Positions 40,701 through 55,100 of a stretch of DNA of 64,000 bases are shown here, piece after piece. The translations under genes were made by a program, and so were the position numbers. The stretch's first letter is position 1. Each line of letters opens with the position of its first letter. Source of the stretch: Ichthyophonus hoferi (lineage: Eukaryota > Opisthokonta > Ichthyosporea > Ichthyophonida > Ichthyophonidae); NCBI GenBank assembly GCA_002751075.1, contig NAOQ01000022.1, positions 238,618-302,617 on the forward strand, given 5' to 3'. The notes beneath the pieces were generated by a model. The model was not told where the DNA came from and did not search any database. It was given only the letters and a program-made list of their open reading frames with translations.

Positions 40701-43700
40701 NNNNNNNNNNNNNNNNNNNNNNNNNNNNNNNNNNNNNNNNNNNNNNNNNNNNNNNNNNNNNNNNNNNNNNNNNNNNNNNNNNNNNNNNNNNNNNNNNNNN
40801 NNNNNNNNNNNNNNNNNNNNNNNNNNNNNNNNNNNNNNNNNNNNNNNNNNNNNNNNNNNNNNNNNNNNNNNNNNNNNNNNNNNNNNNNNNNNNNNNNNNN
40901 NNNNNNNNNNNNNNNNNNNNNNNNNNNNNNNNNNNNNNNNNNNNNNNNNNNNNNNNNNNNNNNNNNNNNNNNNNNNNNNNNNNNNNNNNNTTATTGTATC
41001 AGTGGGTGAACTGCCTACTATCTCAGTAGGGCTGGCAGTACTGATAGAGTCATTTTTGGAAAAGACATGGATTACCTCATCCATTGTATTAGTGGGTGTG
41101 TCTATAGTAACAAAAGCGGCAGTTGCAGCTACATGCTCCTCTATGTGAGGTTGGTCTTTACTTTCTCCCTCTACCTCTCCCCTGCCCTCTCGTGATGTAC
41201 TTCTGAAGGGAGCCTCACTAGAAGGTCTCTTCTTGTCATTTAAAGGGATGGTAGGTTTATCTTCGAGAGTAGGGGTGGCGGCACTACCTTCAAGCTTCTG
41301 TATATGTAATAGATAGCATAGGTAGCAAGTAATAGCTGCTGTTAGAGGCATGGTTTTTAAAAGTTGCTGGCTGGCCTCTAGTACATAGAAATTCGATACA
41401 TATAAAGAAAGAAAAAAAAATGTGTGATAGAAAAAAGAAAAGATTATAAAAACAGCAAAATGTTTGCAGATATATATGATTTATAGCAAGTACATAAAAG
41501 AATGTAAGTATAATATGTGAAGATATGTGGAGAGTGTTAAAGGGTGGGAATAAGGTCATGGTATCAGCAGCTGAGAAAACGGGCAATGATGGGTCATTAA
41601 GTAAATGGGATAGAGCTGGGAGAAATGATTATTGGGAGCATGGGAGAAGATGAGGGAGGAAGAACAGGAGAAGAGCAGAAGAAAAGGTTGAGAGAATGAG
41701 AGGAAGAGTGAAGAGGGATGGTATATAGGTAGGGTATCGTAAAAAAAATGTGAACGTACCTTTCTAAGCTGACCATTAAGACCTTGAAGTTGACGAATAA
41801 TAGTCAATGTTCTCTCAACCTCAGCCCTTGACTTACTAAGCTCTCTTTTCAACTGTATTGACCAAAGACAATTAGCCCAGACACCACATGACATTGCAAT
41901 CATTCACATAAACGAAGAGATCAATACTTGCATGGTTCAATAAATAGCAGACCTTTACCAAGAGTATATTCTCATAGAAATAGAGGCCCAACCGTAAAGG
42001 TAAAAGCGTGCTGAAGCCATGCTTCCTGTATCCTTAATCAGCCACTATACATTCACCCGACACCAGGCTGCATTATTACATACACTACATCTTTGTCACT
42101 GGAACAGGGAGAGATGATGTCGAAATGATCCCTCAGACACCTTCCCCTACTATTTAAAATACCCGTGTAACCACACAAGGACACTGTATATCGAACATTT
42201 CTATCTCCACCCACAAGCCCATTCAAAATATTAAGTAAATATGCATATGTACATATATCCCATACTATATCTAGTCAAACTCACATACACACACACTTAG
42301 ACAATAAGGTAACGGACCTCCTCTGTGGTCTGTGCTGTCTCACTCTCTTGTTGATGGTCTGGTGTTGTCTGGACCTCTTTCTCAGTCACCTCCAGCCGAG
42401 CTTCTAGCTTCTCAATATTAAGATTAGTCTTATTAACCTGTAATGATATAGTACAGTTAGTTACATGACCTACTCTGCCCGCTCCTCTTCCTATTAATCT
42501 GTTTATTTATCTCCCCTGCATACCTTACCTAATAAAATGCAGTCATTCAGCTACATTGCATGCATAATGCAAAATATATAATAAAAAGTAAAAAATAAAA
42601 AAACAGTCTTCTTTGGTAAAGCTTATATGCCCACCCTACCCAATCCCCCACCCATAAATATGGATACCTCCACAAACATAGGTACACTATGGGTGCTTCA
42701 AGACCAAACAGACCTCCTCTTTCAACTGTAATTGAAAAGACAGGTTAGATAATTCGTCCTTGAACGCTTCGATGTGGTCTTGCTGGGCAGCAATCTTTCG
42801 GCTGTACGTACCAACCACCTCCTGTGTCTCTTCCTTGGCTGCATCTAGTTGTGTCCTCAGTGTCTGTATTTCATTTTCCTTGTCCAGATTCTACAAATTC
42901 AAAGAGAGTTGTGTATTGGTATTACTATGTATTGCATCCTTCCCTCCTCTCCTTCATTGTGGCTCCTCAGTCCAATCTTATATATATTCTAAGAAAATTA
43001 GAATCGCACCAACTACATATATATTTATATATACATATATAAATCCGTCACACTGCAGTGTGACCCCTATATATATATATAACCGTGTTCCTAAACTTGC
43101 TTGTATATGACCATCATTTAAAAAAAAAGTTTTATTCTATTACCAACATTAATTTATAATGAAACACCATATATGCATAATATAATACAAAGTCATGTAG
43201 AGCATTGTTACCTGTGTGGTCTCTGATGTAATAGTTTCATTGGAAGCAGACTGGGACTGTATATAAATGATGTTAGTGACTATATCACCCTGTTCAAGTG
43301 CCTCTCTCTTCAAAAGTCATTTCCCTAAACTGCTTTTCGGAGATATGAGCTCCTTAGTTGTAATGGAACGTCACGCCATAAGCCACCAATAGAGCAATAC
43401 ATAAGCTTACCCTCCTATGAAGTCATTACATTATGTATCGTTCTTTATTTCTTTTCATCCAATTAAACTTAAACAAAATCCCTGAGATACTACAATGTCT
43501 TTCTCTCTCCCTACCATTCTCAAAGTCACTCTGTACATAACTGCAATTTTTCCCCTTCTTCTCTTTCAGGATCACTATCACTTTCAAGATCATTATCAAT
43601 ATCAAGTCTTATTGAATCTATTAAAACAGCAAGAAAATAGCTCATGCTTATCATTGACAGTGGTACACATATAACGTGGCATTATTACCTGCAGCTACCA

Positions 43701-46700
43701 TCAGCCTCAAATCCAATCCACCCAGCTTGCCTAACACATAAAATGGGTATTGTGCAAACTACCAGGCTCTCCCTGCTCCCTCCCAATGCATGCATGATTC
43801 CTCACAGTCACATACACACTCCTATGCACATATGGACGTTGCAATTAAATTATAACCCAGCTATAGGCCTAGGGAATAAGACAAACCTGTGTGGCTTGCA
43901 GTTGAAAGGACAGGCTGGAGATTTGGTCTTTCAAATTGGATATAATCCCTTGTAATTCCTCTACCGGGTCTTTCTCATTGTGACTCTAATGATAATATCA
44001 TTGTTAGTAGTCTTATAGAGAAAGAGAAGCAGTGCGGAAATATATATAGATGTGTGTGCATGCGTTTGTGTAGACATGCACGATGAATGCACGTGAAGAA
44101 TCTATAAAGAAAGGGAACAAATAAATAAAACAACAGGAGATGGGCCGGAGATGGGATAGACAAAGGAATGACTTGGGACCAATCAAAGTGTCTATAATAA
44201 TCAAGTGGCACGCATATCTAATTATCAACCACTACCCTCTTCACTGACCCAAGCATATATATATATAGTTAACAATTACCCAAAGGACATCACAGGGTAG
44301 CTAGGAAAAATACGGAGAGACGTGTGATAATACAATATAGGCCCCAACTCCACTATACCACGCATGCACAGATATACATAAACATAGAGGTGTTACACAC
44401 CTCCAAGGGTTCTATGGTGTGAGTCCACCCTGACCCTTCACCCCCCGCACTCTGGACCTGTCTCAACCCATATATTGGTTGATTCTTATTTGACTGCGAA
44501 GTATCTGGTAATGACTGCTGTCTCTCAGTGAGCGGCATTTCTGAAATTCGATTAAGTTCTCCAATAGGATTGCTACCAATTGATAAATTAGATTCCATAG
44601 GCCGTAGTTGTAGTTGGCGACGGAAGTTATCAGAACTCACAAGAGGAGAGGATATAAGGGGGGAGTTGGGCTGAGAAGGTAAAAGAATAGCTGCAGAGAA
44701 ATAAATAGGTCAGATAGAATTGCTGTACACTACTCCGAGGCTATCTAATAGAATGGGTATATAGGGGGTATATGGAGTGAAAACAGCATCTGGCATAGTG
44801 CATAGATAATCGCGGCTTGGTTTAGGGTCATTGTAGTGTTAATAATTAATTAGCCATACCCATTCATATTAATCCACAATCAATCGACTCAATTAGTGCT
44901 TAATCACACAATAATCAGTGGCCTATCATCCTGTCCCATACCTATTTATTAAGTAATTATTGGTTATTATTTATCCAATTTAGAAAATGCTAAGGGGAGA
45001 CATTGGGAGAGAGGAAGAGGTGGAGAGCCCCTTCTTTGTATGACACACAGGTTGCAATCAAGGTAGAAACCATGATCAAAGAGACCTCTAAAAAAAGCCT
45101 ATACAGCATGAGTAACTATTATCTAGCACTAATAAGAGAAGGCCAAGCCTTGGTGACCGGCTAAGCTTACTATAGAAGATATTAAAAATAAATTGATACA
45201 CTACAATGTATACTACACAGAAAATCACCTACACTTTTTCAGCAAGGCATCCACACAATCTTTATGTCCTGCCTTCTGGGCCAGGTCAAGGGCCGTGAAG
45301 CCTCCATTGGTAGTGGTAATGGTGCAGTCTACACTACGTCGCATCATTTTCTGTATCACATCTGCAAGACCGTATTCCGCTGCGTACATAAGAGCCGACC
45401 TAGTGAAGTTGGCATAGCAACGGATGAATAGTTTGCTCTCTGATTGGGACTTGGATCTCAGAACGCTATGCCATGTTAATGGCTACATTTATGGTCATTT
45501 TTATCATGACTAATCACTTGCACAATGACATATTACGCATATGTAAGAACAACTAGCAAACTGATAAACCAATAAATCACACCAACGCAAGTCAGGCAAC
45601 AAATAAATATACGCTAATAAAACATTAAACCTTTTATATCCTTGGTAAAGGAAATGTAAAACATACTTATTGTCGTTATCTACTAGATTTAGGTTAGTAT
45701 TACTCTCAATCAGTCGCATGGCGTGTAAGGGTAGTTCGTATTGACAGGCCATCATGAGGGCAGTCTTTCCTTCCTGTGTGCAAACAGTATCCAATGATAT
45801 GAGATGGTAAAGTAAGATTGCATTTAAACTCATAAGGGTAATAGGCTGAAATGTCATAAATCCAGAGATACCAATGTGCACTATCCCATCCTTCCTCAGC
45901 TTATCCAACTTAGGATGACGTGGAAATTAATATCTAAACATATATGTATAGTGTGGGCGTGGTGCCAGCTACTATGTTTTATGCCATAAACATCATTATT
46001 GTTTATAAAATCATTAAATTATCTGCCCCAAAAGCTCCTAATTGCAATTGGTCATACAAATCGTCTACTTCATCGCTATGGGTTACCCTGTGTAAGTCTA
46101 TCTCTACATTGAACCTCCCTTTTTTAATTCCTTCCTCTTTTTCTCACGTTCTACCGCCTCTATAGGCATCACATCCAATCATAATCCTTTCAATTTTCAA
46201 TGCCTTTTCCTCTATTGGTCTACAATGACATAATGCCTAATTGTAAAATATACAAGCATGTACAGGGGAGAGCACTACCACCGTCCTTTATGTGAAACTA
46301 CCCTCTATAGTTGCCACTATGTATACTATCATAAAAATAACTTGTATGATACACTGATATGAGTTTCTTTTCTAAATGCGATTGGCTTGGCAACAATGAT
46401 AATGATGGAAGGGAGATCTAGGCTTTGGGTTATAAGGCAATGCAGAAGTTGGTCCATGAGGGGTTATGATATCTTTAACAAAAATCAATTGATAGATGTA
46501 TAAACAAATATATAATACAACATAATAATATTTCATATCCCTGCCCACCACTATAACATACATTAGTTTGTAGATTAACATTGCAACCAAATTTAAGGAG
46601 CAGCTTCAAGGCGTCCTGTGATTTTTCTGATCTTCCCTTCTCAATGCACATATGTAGCACACTCATCCTAGCTTCAGGCTCTTGTACATTGAGGGTTGGA

Positions 46701-47979
46701 TGACCTACTCCCACTATTATTGGTTGCCGTGTTAGTGAGGAATTGTAAGGAGGTTCTGGTCGTAATTGCATTGCCAATGTACTCCATGAGAGTGCACTGT
46801 ATGGTCCTGTATTTCTGACAATATATATTTATCTGTATGTAAGGAGATGAGGCGACGGAGATATGGAAAGGAAATGACTTCGGCTGTGTATATATGTGCA
46901 TACGTGTAAATTCAGGCATGCATGGTACTTGCATTTGGCTGCAATCAAGTCATACAACATAATAACATATTTTATTTCCTAGCCCCCAACTTAGAGTCCC
47001 CCTACCTCTATCCAAGAATGTCTTTATACAGATCACTCGGCTCCTGAGCACTGCATACATAAGGGGTGTTTTATGTTCATTATCTAACACGCTTGTTGAG
47101 GCACCAGTCTGGAGAAGGAGGGCCACCATGTCGGCCTGTCCAACCATGCAGGCAATGTGCAAGCTGCAGAATAGTTGGTATGTTTAAGCACTACCATTCC
47201 CTATCTATTCTCTTACGTCTATCCCCATTTTATCTCCCCATTTCACATTTTTACCGCAATCATCTAGCCCGTATACCAATGATTATAGGTGACTGACGAT
47301 CAGAAGTAATCTTCAACACATTAACTGCAGTATGTGATATAACATCATAATAGCACAAGACTGCGCCCTCTCCTACTAGCAATAACAAATATATGAGTGA
47401 TATGCATTTTTCAGGCAAAATAAATACAAAAAAATTTCCTGTGTACTATAAAGTCATAACCCCCTCACAATAGTCTAGCTCCTGTCTGTAATGGTATGAC
47501 TATATATATATATATGAACGCTTATATATTTATATGAACGCATACCGTGCATGCACAAACACAAGGACGAATAGCCTTATGGAACTTTTGCCATATGCGC
47601 TAACTGTACGCTTGTATATATAGAAGTATGCATAGGTGTATATACAGAAAGACACACAAACATAAATATATATATATATATATATGCTTACCGCCTATAT
47701 GCCTACTTACCTTTTAAAGATCTAATACAAACATAAACGTATATATGCCTACCTGCCTATATGCCTACTTATCTTTTATGATCTAATACAATCATACTTA
47801 CATAAATGCATATATATATATATGGTACAATATATCACTTACGCTGTCTGTCCCTTATCATCTCTTAAATGTACAGCACCATCTTTTTTTAGCTTCCTTG
47901 CAACAACTCGTATATCACCACAGCGAACAGCTTGGTGAAGATCATGCTTTCCTTCCGAGGATTTCCCAAATATCCACAT
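37712..47979 (-). CDS. Ankyrin-repeat/coiled-coil protein, RAI14/UACA-like architecture
   Basis: Exons: 47979-47843, 47163-47006, 46938-46929 (tentative), 46814-46562, 45773-45667, 45399-45233, 44690-44401, 43985-43887, 43256-43212, 42890-42714, 42437-42318, 41852-41760, 41297-40096 (contains a gap), 40046-39994, 39722-39626, 39222-39160, 38774-38668, 38226-38106, 37732-37712 (TAA). The N-terminal third has about five to six ankyrin repeats (LHIACMVGQADMVALLLQTGA; GKTALMMACQYELPLHAMRLI; SALMYAAEYGLADVI). Then come a polar linker and heptad-rich coiled-coil exons (LDKENEIQTLRTQLDAAKEE; LKRELSKSRAEVERTL), a Ser/Thr/Pro-rich repetitive exon, and a last coiled coil (LQMDRLKREKDLEIATLRNR). The repeat GKTALMMAC...NLNLVD resembles RAI14 (ankycorbin), which has the same order; such proteins associate with actin and membranes. 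Orthology is not shown. The junction near 40096-40046 implies a 49-nt intron and is uncertain. Confidence 0.75.
40273..41098 (-). repeat. Degenerate coding tandem repeat spanning the gap
   Basis: The motif GTGGGTGAACTG(C/T)CTACTATCTCAGTAGGG(A/C)TGG(C/T)AGTAC, read on the plus strand, occurs on both sides of the gap (40282-40319 and 41003-41041), and a partial unit TATT(A)GTGGGTG lies near 41085-41098. In protein this gives repeats around PTEIVGSSPTDT and PTEIVDSSPT. The gap is therefore probably a collapsed tandem array. Confidence 0.75.
40321..40990. other. Assembly gap (670 N) inside a coding exon of the ankyrin/coiled-coil gene
   Basis: Coding sequence reads into the gap from both sides. 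The unknown part belongs to the Ser/Thr/Pro-rich repeat region, so protein length cannot be given. Confidence 0.99.
46929..46938 (-). other. Tentative 10-nt micro-exon in the ankyrin gene
   Basis: Exon 2 of the ankyrin gene ends in phase 1 but the next large exon is open only in the frame needing phase 2. A 10-base segment CCAAATGCAA after TTGATTGCAG and before GTACCA converts the phase exactly and would encode AKCK at the end of an ankyrin repeat. The donor is mediocre, so this is an inference from frame continuity. Confidence 0.35.
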
Positions 47980-50900
47980 GCCGTGCAACTAATTTTTCTA
48001 ATATAATCTTTCAAAACTTCAAAAGGTCAAAGACCTAAGTTATGTAAATAAAATACTCCTATAGGAAGATTTTACAGGGAACAACACACTGGGGAATCAG
48101 TTGATGTTACCGATATTTATAATGCAAGAGGTAAAAATTGTGCAGTTGCTAATATGTTTAATTCGATATAATGTTACGGAAAATACAGTTGTGCATAGAT
48201 TTCACTGTGTATGTATTTTATTTATACTAGTATCTTGAGCTGCGTGCCTTTCAATATATCAATCAATATAGGTCAAGGTAATTATCTTTCCATGGCTTTA
48301 CTCATCATACCATAATTTTATTGTAATGGTGGCAAAAATACTTTTAACTTGCATAATTTGTATATTTATCCTGAAAATGCTTTAGATAATTTGCATATTT
48401 AAAAAATAAAATATTTTGGGATATATCATTATGCCTAAACATTTCAACTATATATACATGTATTGTTCGAGATAATTTGAGATAGTGTAATGAAATTTTA
48501 AATAATCTATGTTGAGATCTTTTGTAAAAGAAGAATATCCCATTAAAACCGTAACAAGATAAATCTAATAAGCAATCTCTATCCAAGCAATAGGATTGGT
48601 CTAGTCAACACTGGCTCAGTACAGTCTTTCTGCCAATCATTGGATAGACAACCGATTGGCTCCAAACTGGTGATGGTATTTGTGAAGAATAACGAATGAC
48701 CTAAATAAAGTTAATTATCCCACAAAATTTACTCACGCGCATAGATCACCTACGTGTTATCGAATCGCTTAGCTCGAACATTGAAGCGAATTGTCACATT
48801 CTTTATCTTTCTCGATATAACTACTTAGGCAACCCTAACCATGATCTGTCAGCCGTCAATGCATCAAAAGCATTTTCGGCTCAGATAAACAGGATTAAAA
48901 ACCCTTTCAAGGGCAAACGGGGCAAATCATTGTATATAGATGAACGATATCTAGATTAATTAGATATGGGATGAAATACTATGGGATTTTTGTTGTGAAA
49001 GTTCCTATAACACAGTTTATGGTAAGGAAGTGGTTGTTTTTTTTGATTTATTGTTGCCTATTAATGTATATTGTCCGAAATATTCATGACGGTCCCGGTC
49101 AGTGCATACAACTTTCGTCCCACACTGCGAGCCATGGTACGAATCTGTTGTAAGACCGTTAACTCCAAATGAACGCATAAATCGGCCCAAGTTCTGGTAA
49201 CAAACGGATCATGAAATGATTGGTCCAATATTAGTTGATTGAAACGTTCTTAACCAAGTAAATTGATTTGTCAATATATTGTAATGCGAGTACTTAACAT
49301 TAAATGAGGAAATTGGGTAAAGAGCCGTTCAAAGAAGACACTAGCATTAGATCATCGAGACAAGATCAGATAATTCAATGGCCCTCAGTGGTCTTCTGGG
49401 AATTGTATTAGTCAGTAAGGATTTTTACGATCCATCTCATTGATATTGACAAACACAGCTATGATTGACACTCGCGATAAACGGATATTCCGGCAAGAAT
49501 AAAAGGAAAGGTAGGTAAGATGAAGTAAGAAAGACAGGTAAGAAAGACAAGAAAGACAGAAATGAATAAGAACTGGAACAAGTAAAAAAAGATGGAGATG
49601 GATGTATATATAGATACATAAATATATTATATATAAAAAAACTAAAAGTGTATACTTTCACATACATGTTTGTATTTGCATGTATGAAAGATACCAATGA
49701 TGTGCATAATTGATTTAGTCAAGAACAAAATAATAGGATAGACTCACGCTAATTTAAAATTTTAACGTTATAATTTGCGCATTTACTTTTGAAACCCAAA
49801 ACAAATAAAATTAGCATATGCCTACTATATTTTTACATAAATATAAAAAACTCCTACTATGTTACTGTGTATTTGTTTTAAAGTTAAGTTGAAAAAACAA
49901 ATATGATTAACTCTGTAAGAACATGAAGTCCCAACATAATATTATATAATGGATATAGTGTTTTTAAAATATAAATTTTAAAAATTCACCCCTTCAAAAA
50001 AAGCGAACACTGTGTTAATAAATACACAGCCTTAATATATATATATATATATATATATTGGTATTGTCACACGATTTTCTTTTACATACATAGGTACAAT
50101 ACAGAAAAAGAAGAAAAAAACGAGCATGAAATTAGCAATAGTAAAATAATGCTAATTAAAAAACAAATTATAATATATTTGTGCACGTATGTGTTGGTTT
50201 GTAAAAGACTCTTAAGCATTATGTTCAGTGAATTCGCAAAGGAAAATTATACTCAGGCATATGAATGTCACAACCCAAATACCCCAGCGTGTAGTAAATG
50301 ATGTAGCTATTAAAATACCTATGTTAAAAGTAAATAAGGGATATAATTTGAAGTTTAATTTAAACTCTCAATTAGTTTTTTACTATATTATCTATGATGT
50401 TATTATTATTTTCATTTTTAAAAAGCAATATATGTAGTTCTTGCTTGGTTCTGTTTTTCTCTGCATTTTTTAACTTGCATTAAAACTCCAACTGTTTCAT
50501 TGTTTTATTTAAAATGGTGTTGTTATTTTATTTTATTTGGATATGAAAACCTTTTACTCTTTATTTTTCATATATATATATACATCTTGGTTGTATAAAT
50601 GTTTTGTTTGATATATAAAAAAACATTTACTTCATTTTTTACGCATTATTTTATGAGACAGCCATTCAATGCTATTGATTAACACATACCATATTTGGAT
50701 GATTACATAGTCATATCTGGTTTAATGGCTATGATTGACTATTGACAACATAATGGTTGGCATCACAAATGTCGAATATAACTATATGGATATTAGGGGC
50801 CAGTCTAGTTATTATAATCATGATTAATTAATGCTAAGCTGCTAATTAATCTATAAATGGTATACTGTATCTTATGAGTATATAGATACCTGCGTCAACA

Positions 50901-52196
50901 TCGGTATATTGGATTTTACAATGAGATCAATAGAAGATCTTTTGTTTTTATTTTGAATCTCTACTCACAATCGTAGGCTACCGTGTGTAATTGAGATGAT
51001 AATTCTAGTAAAGTCTAAAATCAACAATAAGTACTTCTTGATACAACCAAATAATATTATCATGTCATTATTGTCTATCCATTCATGCTGGGGATTTACC
51101 CTCACTTCTTGCCTACTATAAAAACCGTCTCTAAGTACTCATCAGGTGGGCCCCACGCAGTCGCGTAGGAGTGTATCATCCCAGGACTAATTAGTAAGAT
51201 CTTAGTTTAATTATAGAATCTCTTCCACATATTTGAGAAATCGGCCTAAAAATTGGGTTAGAGTAATTCAGACAATTTGGCACCGGTGCCTTGTGAATAC
51301 AGTCTTTCGAAGTCATTTATGTAGAACCAAACCAGTGTTTGTGAACTATTCTACATGTATCAAGGACACCAATTAGGAGGGATTGGATACTATCACAAAA
51401 GAAGTCCTTTCATTGGTTAAGTATTGACTCCAATCACTTGGCCAATGTTTGCTTTCCACCTACCCTGCTCATGTTCACTTTGCACCATACGGTTATAGTA
51501 TTACACGCTATTTTCCTATTCTGTTCATTATTTGGCGAGAAACGGGCCTTATTGAGCATCCGTTAGGCAGGGTCACCAAAAATGGGGCTAGGTGTCACGT
51601 AAGAAACAAAAGAACAGCCTTGTAATAAGAGGTGATGTAAGAAGAATTGAGGCTGTTTCTTGTTCAAGCTAGTGGTACCACAACCATCCCATGAACATAG
51701 CCTTGATGCAGCTAGACTTGGAACTGTGTTCACTGTTGATTCCTCTTCTTGCGGGTAGGGTGTCGTGCCCCAATCTTATCGTAGCTATCTACCAAAGTAT
51801 GCTGGTCAATTCACATAGTAATTGCTTAACGGTGATTACAGCAGCACGTGCTTCATAGATACTCACAATCCACATATTCACATAGCATCGTCAACCACAT
51901 ACAAATAAGCGCATGAATTGATTATATTTAGTTAATCTTATAATTCAATTAACTGACAAAAGAATGTATGGTACAGCTAAATGAATGACCAGATGTGTTA
52001 GATAAAATACGTGAAAAGGACAAGAGAAGAAAAAACACATGATAAGAGGTAATGGAGGAAAATGGAGGACGAGAATATGCTATCATTATATAAGAAACAG
52101 TGAATCTTGAATAAAATTAATAGTATTTGCCACCAAGTGTTAAAGAGCCCATATCGCCCTACCATTACAATCAAGGGGTCAGTCCCATTTATCATA
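47980..52196. other. Intergenic region between the ankyrin gene start and the SMG9 stop
   Basis: About 4.2 kb, AT-rich, with no credible exon on either strand. Contains an (AT)n array at 50035-50058 and a CCAAT-box cluster at 48594-48659 listed separately. Short ORFs here have intron-like composition. Confidence 0.6.
48594..48659 (-). promoter_or_regulatory. Cluster of four CCAAT/ATTGG pentamers upstream of the ankyrin gene
   Basis: ATTGG at 48594-48598, CCAAT at 48633-48637, ATTGG at 48639-48643 and 48655-48659, all within 66 bp. The cluster is about 600 bp upstream of the ankyrin gene start codon. CCAAT boxes are the NF-Y site, often clustered in animal promoters. The pentamer is short and could recur by chance in AT-rich DNA, so this is a weak call. 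Confidence 0.25.
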
Positions 52197-55100
52197 CTAA
52201 TCCTTGGGGTGCCAAGTCCTCTGCAGTGATTGGTGGTACTCGGCAATAGCAGATGACTTCTTAATCATTTCGATACTTCGCGCTGCATGCTTCAACCTTA
52301 ATGTGGAAGAGAGTAGGCAGGACAACAGGGATGGTGGAGAGATAAAAAGTAGGTTAATAGAAAGAAAGGGAAAAGTGAATAATAAAATGGGAATAGGCAA
52401 TGTGATATGGTGTATTTACTATAGGAAAAGAAAAATTTACAAACCCGCAGAATTCCGTCATGTATTCTCTATTCTCTCTACTTCTCTCGCAATATGTCCT
52501 TGCAATATCTACAAATTCGAAAAATCATGTACTCTGTTATGCCCGACAAACCGAGGCAGCTTCTGGCGTATGTACAGGCAAATATAAATACATATGGACA
52601 GGTATTTCATAAGGACACGATAAAAGAGGTAGGACAACAACGGCTTTCTCATAATCGCATCTCACGAACCATTCCTTCTCGGTCATTGAGTTATTAAAGG
52701 CACGTCTTGGCGCAGTGAGGATCTGTTTGACTAGCGATTGGGCCAGAGTCTGAGGACTTCCCGGTAGAAGAGCAGCTGAGTGATTATCTTTTTATAGAAA
52801 AAGAAAATAAATAAGATGATTGGAATGACATGTAAATATTTATGATAAGGAACTAATTATAATGGCGGGATAAAGGCAAATATTATGAGTAAAACTAGTA
52901 ATATGACGCTCTCAGACTGCAATGTCATTAAAACTCCAGCCCCAGTAGTGAAAATTCAGCAAAGAAACGGAGGCCAAGAAAGGAAAAAGATAAGGCGGGT
53001 CAAGCCTAGTTACCAAGAGTAAGAGAGAAAGAGAGGATTCATGAACCTCGCATGGCCACCTTGTAACACCAAATACCCTATAATCTTTCTACTATGAGAT
53101 CCCGTATCTTGTCCATAAGCTCTCTTTTCTCTCCTCCTTTTCATTCCCTTTATACAGATACATGATACATAGTCGTATTACACTTTGTCTTCCATTTTTA
53201 AGTTTGTATTCGCCCGTGATGGTTTACAGCTACCAAGTAATATGCGTCGAAAAAAAAAGGTAAATACAAAGCCAGTTACTTACTAGAGGTCATAACAGGC
53301 AAGAGGCACACATTAACATCTGATGCATCGTCGTCTGCCTTCTTATTATAGCCGTAAAACAAACGGCTGCTGAGCATGTTACACACTCCTGCATATATAA
53401 GGGTATGTGCATGTGGAAGACACTATCGGTTAGCCGGATGTTACGTATAAAAAGAATAGATATATATATTAATACACACTCACACGTGTGTACGCACATA
53501 AATGGGTATACAAATAAGAATATAAAAGATTGCATATATGGGAATATGTATGAGCCGCAGTATGTGTACAATCTCCGAGGGTATTCTAGTCTCAGGTTAA
53601 CATGCAAGGAAGGAATACTACATGGCCCAATAAGGTGTACTGTATAGAACTAAATCCAATCCTCGGCCCTCTTTTCCACCCCACCTCCTCTCTTTATCAC
53701 CTCAAGCTACATGTTCCTTCCTCTATCATTTTGACATTGGTGACTAAACTATACTACATACTCGAAAGACATAAAATATAAAAGAGTCCCAACGACTTTA
53801 GAAACGCAAAGTATAGCTAATGTACACTAGAGAAAATGCAGGCATTGTGTTTATCTGTGCGTTGTTGGTGTGAAGACATAAAGGAATGTTTGTCTAGGGC
53901 ATATAGTCTACACGCACCACGATACCGCATATTGCTGCCTTGCAGGAGGGCGTGGGTGGTTTTTTGTAGCTCTGTCACAGCCAATCTCGTGAACAATGCC
54001 TGTGGCGCCTTATTCTGAACACACACTGTACCGACCATACGTGCATAAGTAATGCTTATATATGTGTGTAATAACATAGGCACATACATCCCAGCAATAC
54101 TCTATCCCTCTTCATACCCTCATTTCTTTCTTTGACATAATGAAAGACTACAACCAACTCTAATCATGTCCAGGCCAATACTATCAGCATGCAGCACTCA
54201 TAGGGTCATCCTTCGTACAATAATTGGTCAAGGACCCAAGTTCTACAAATACAATTTAATTCAACAAAGCATCAGTCTAACTCATCTCACTCACATGCAA
54301 CCATAGAAGCCCCACGTCTGCTAACAAGAAAAATGGGAAGTTATAAACTGGAGTAGTATGGGTCCAGGTATGGGTATACATCTTGTGAATATATGTCGGC
54401 TATGTAAACATGTACAGTTCCTCCTCAATATTTAACTATAAAACATAAAAACATAAACAGGTAGGCGGCCCACTCATACATTAGTCTATGGCTTGTCTGG
54501 CAATGAATTATTCCACTTTAATAGACGAGTAACAGTACTATGGTAGCCAATCTGCTGGTAGAAAAAACATATACCCTAACCCATTCATTATACATAAACA
54601 TAATTTCTCTGTTGCCCGCTCCATTGCCATATTCATCTATGTATCCGCTTTACATATCCATATAAACATGTTCATATTATCTTTCACACACCTATATCCG
54701 GAATATAATCGGTAGGGGGTGCATCAACAGAGTGTTCAGTATCAACGGGTATGGAAGGCTTTAGTGTTCCACTTATGGAGAGAAGACGTAGAAGCGAGGT
54801 GTCTTGAGCATAATCTTGCACCACTACCACCACATGGCACACACATAGTAAAAATGCCATTAGCTGGATAGCCTGTAAGAGAATATGAGAAAAGGAGAGT
54901 GGCAATAGGTAAGGGAATGTTGTAAAACAACAAATATATAGTTTGTCTTCTTCCTATTGTTGTTACATCATGTTGTTCTATTCTTCTCAATTTTTAACTG
55001 TCTCTCTCCATTCCCTTTGCCTTATTTGATATCGCCACTAGTGTTATACACAGACAGGGTAAATTTTAAAAGATCAAAGATTATCAACTATGCCTCATAG

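Noticed and set aside
54049-54692. A missing SMG9 exon between VVVVQD...PDI and NKAPQ
   Set aside because: Starting the later exon at 54025 instead of 54014 gives VCVQNKAP in phase and matches the family, so no extra exon is needed.
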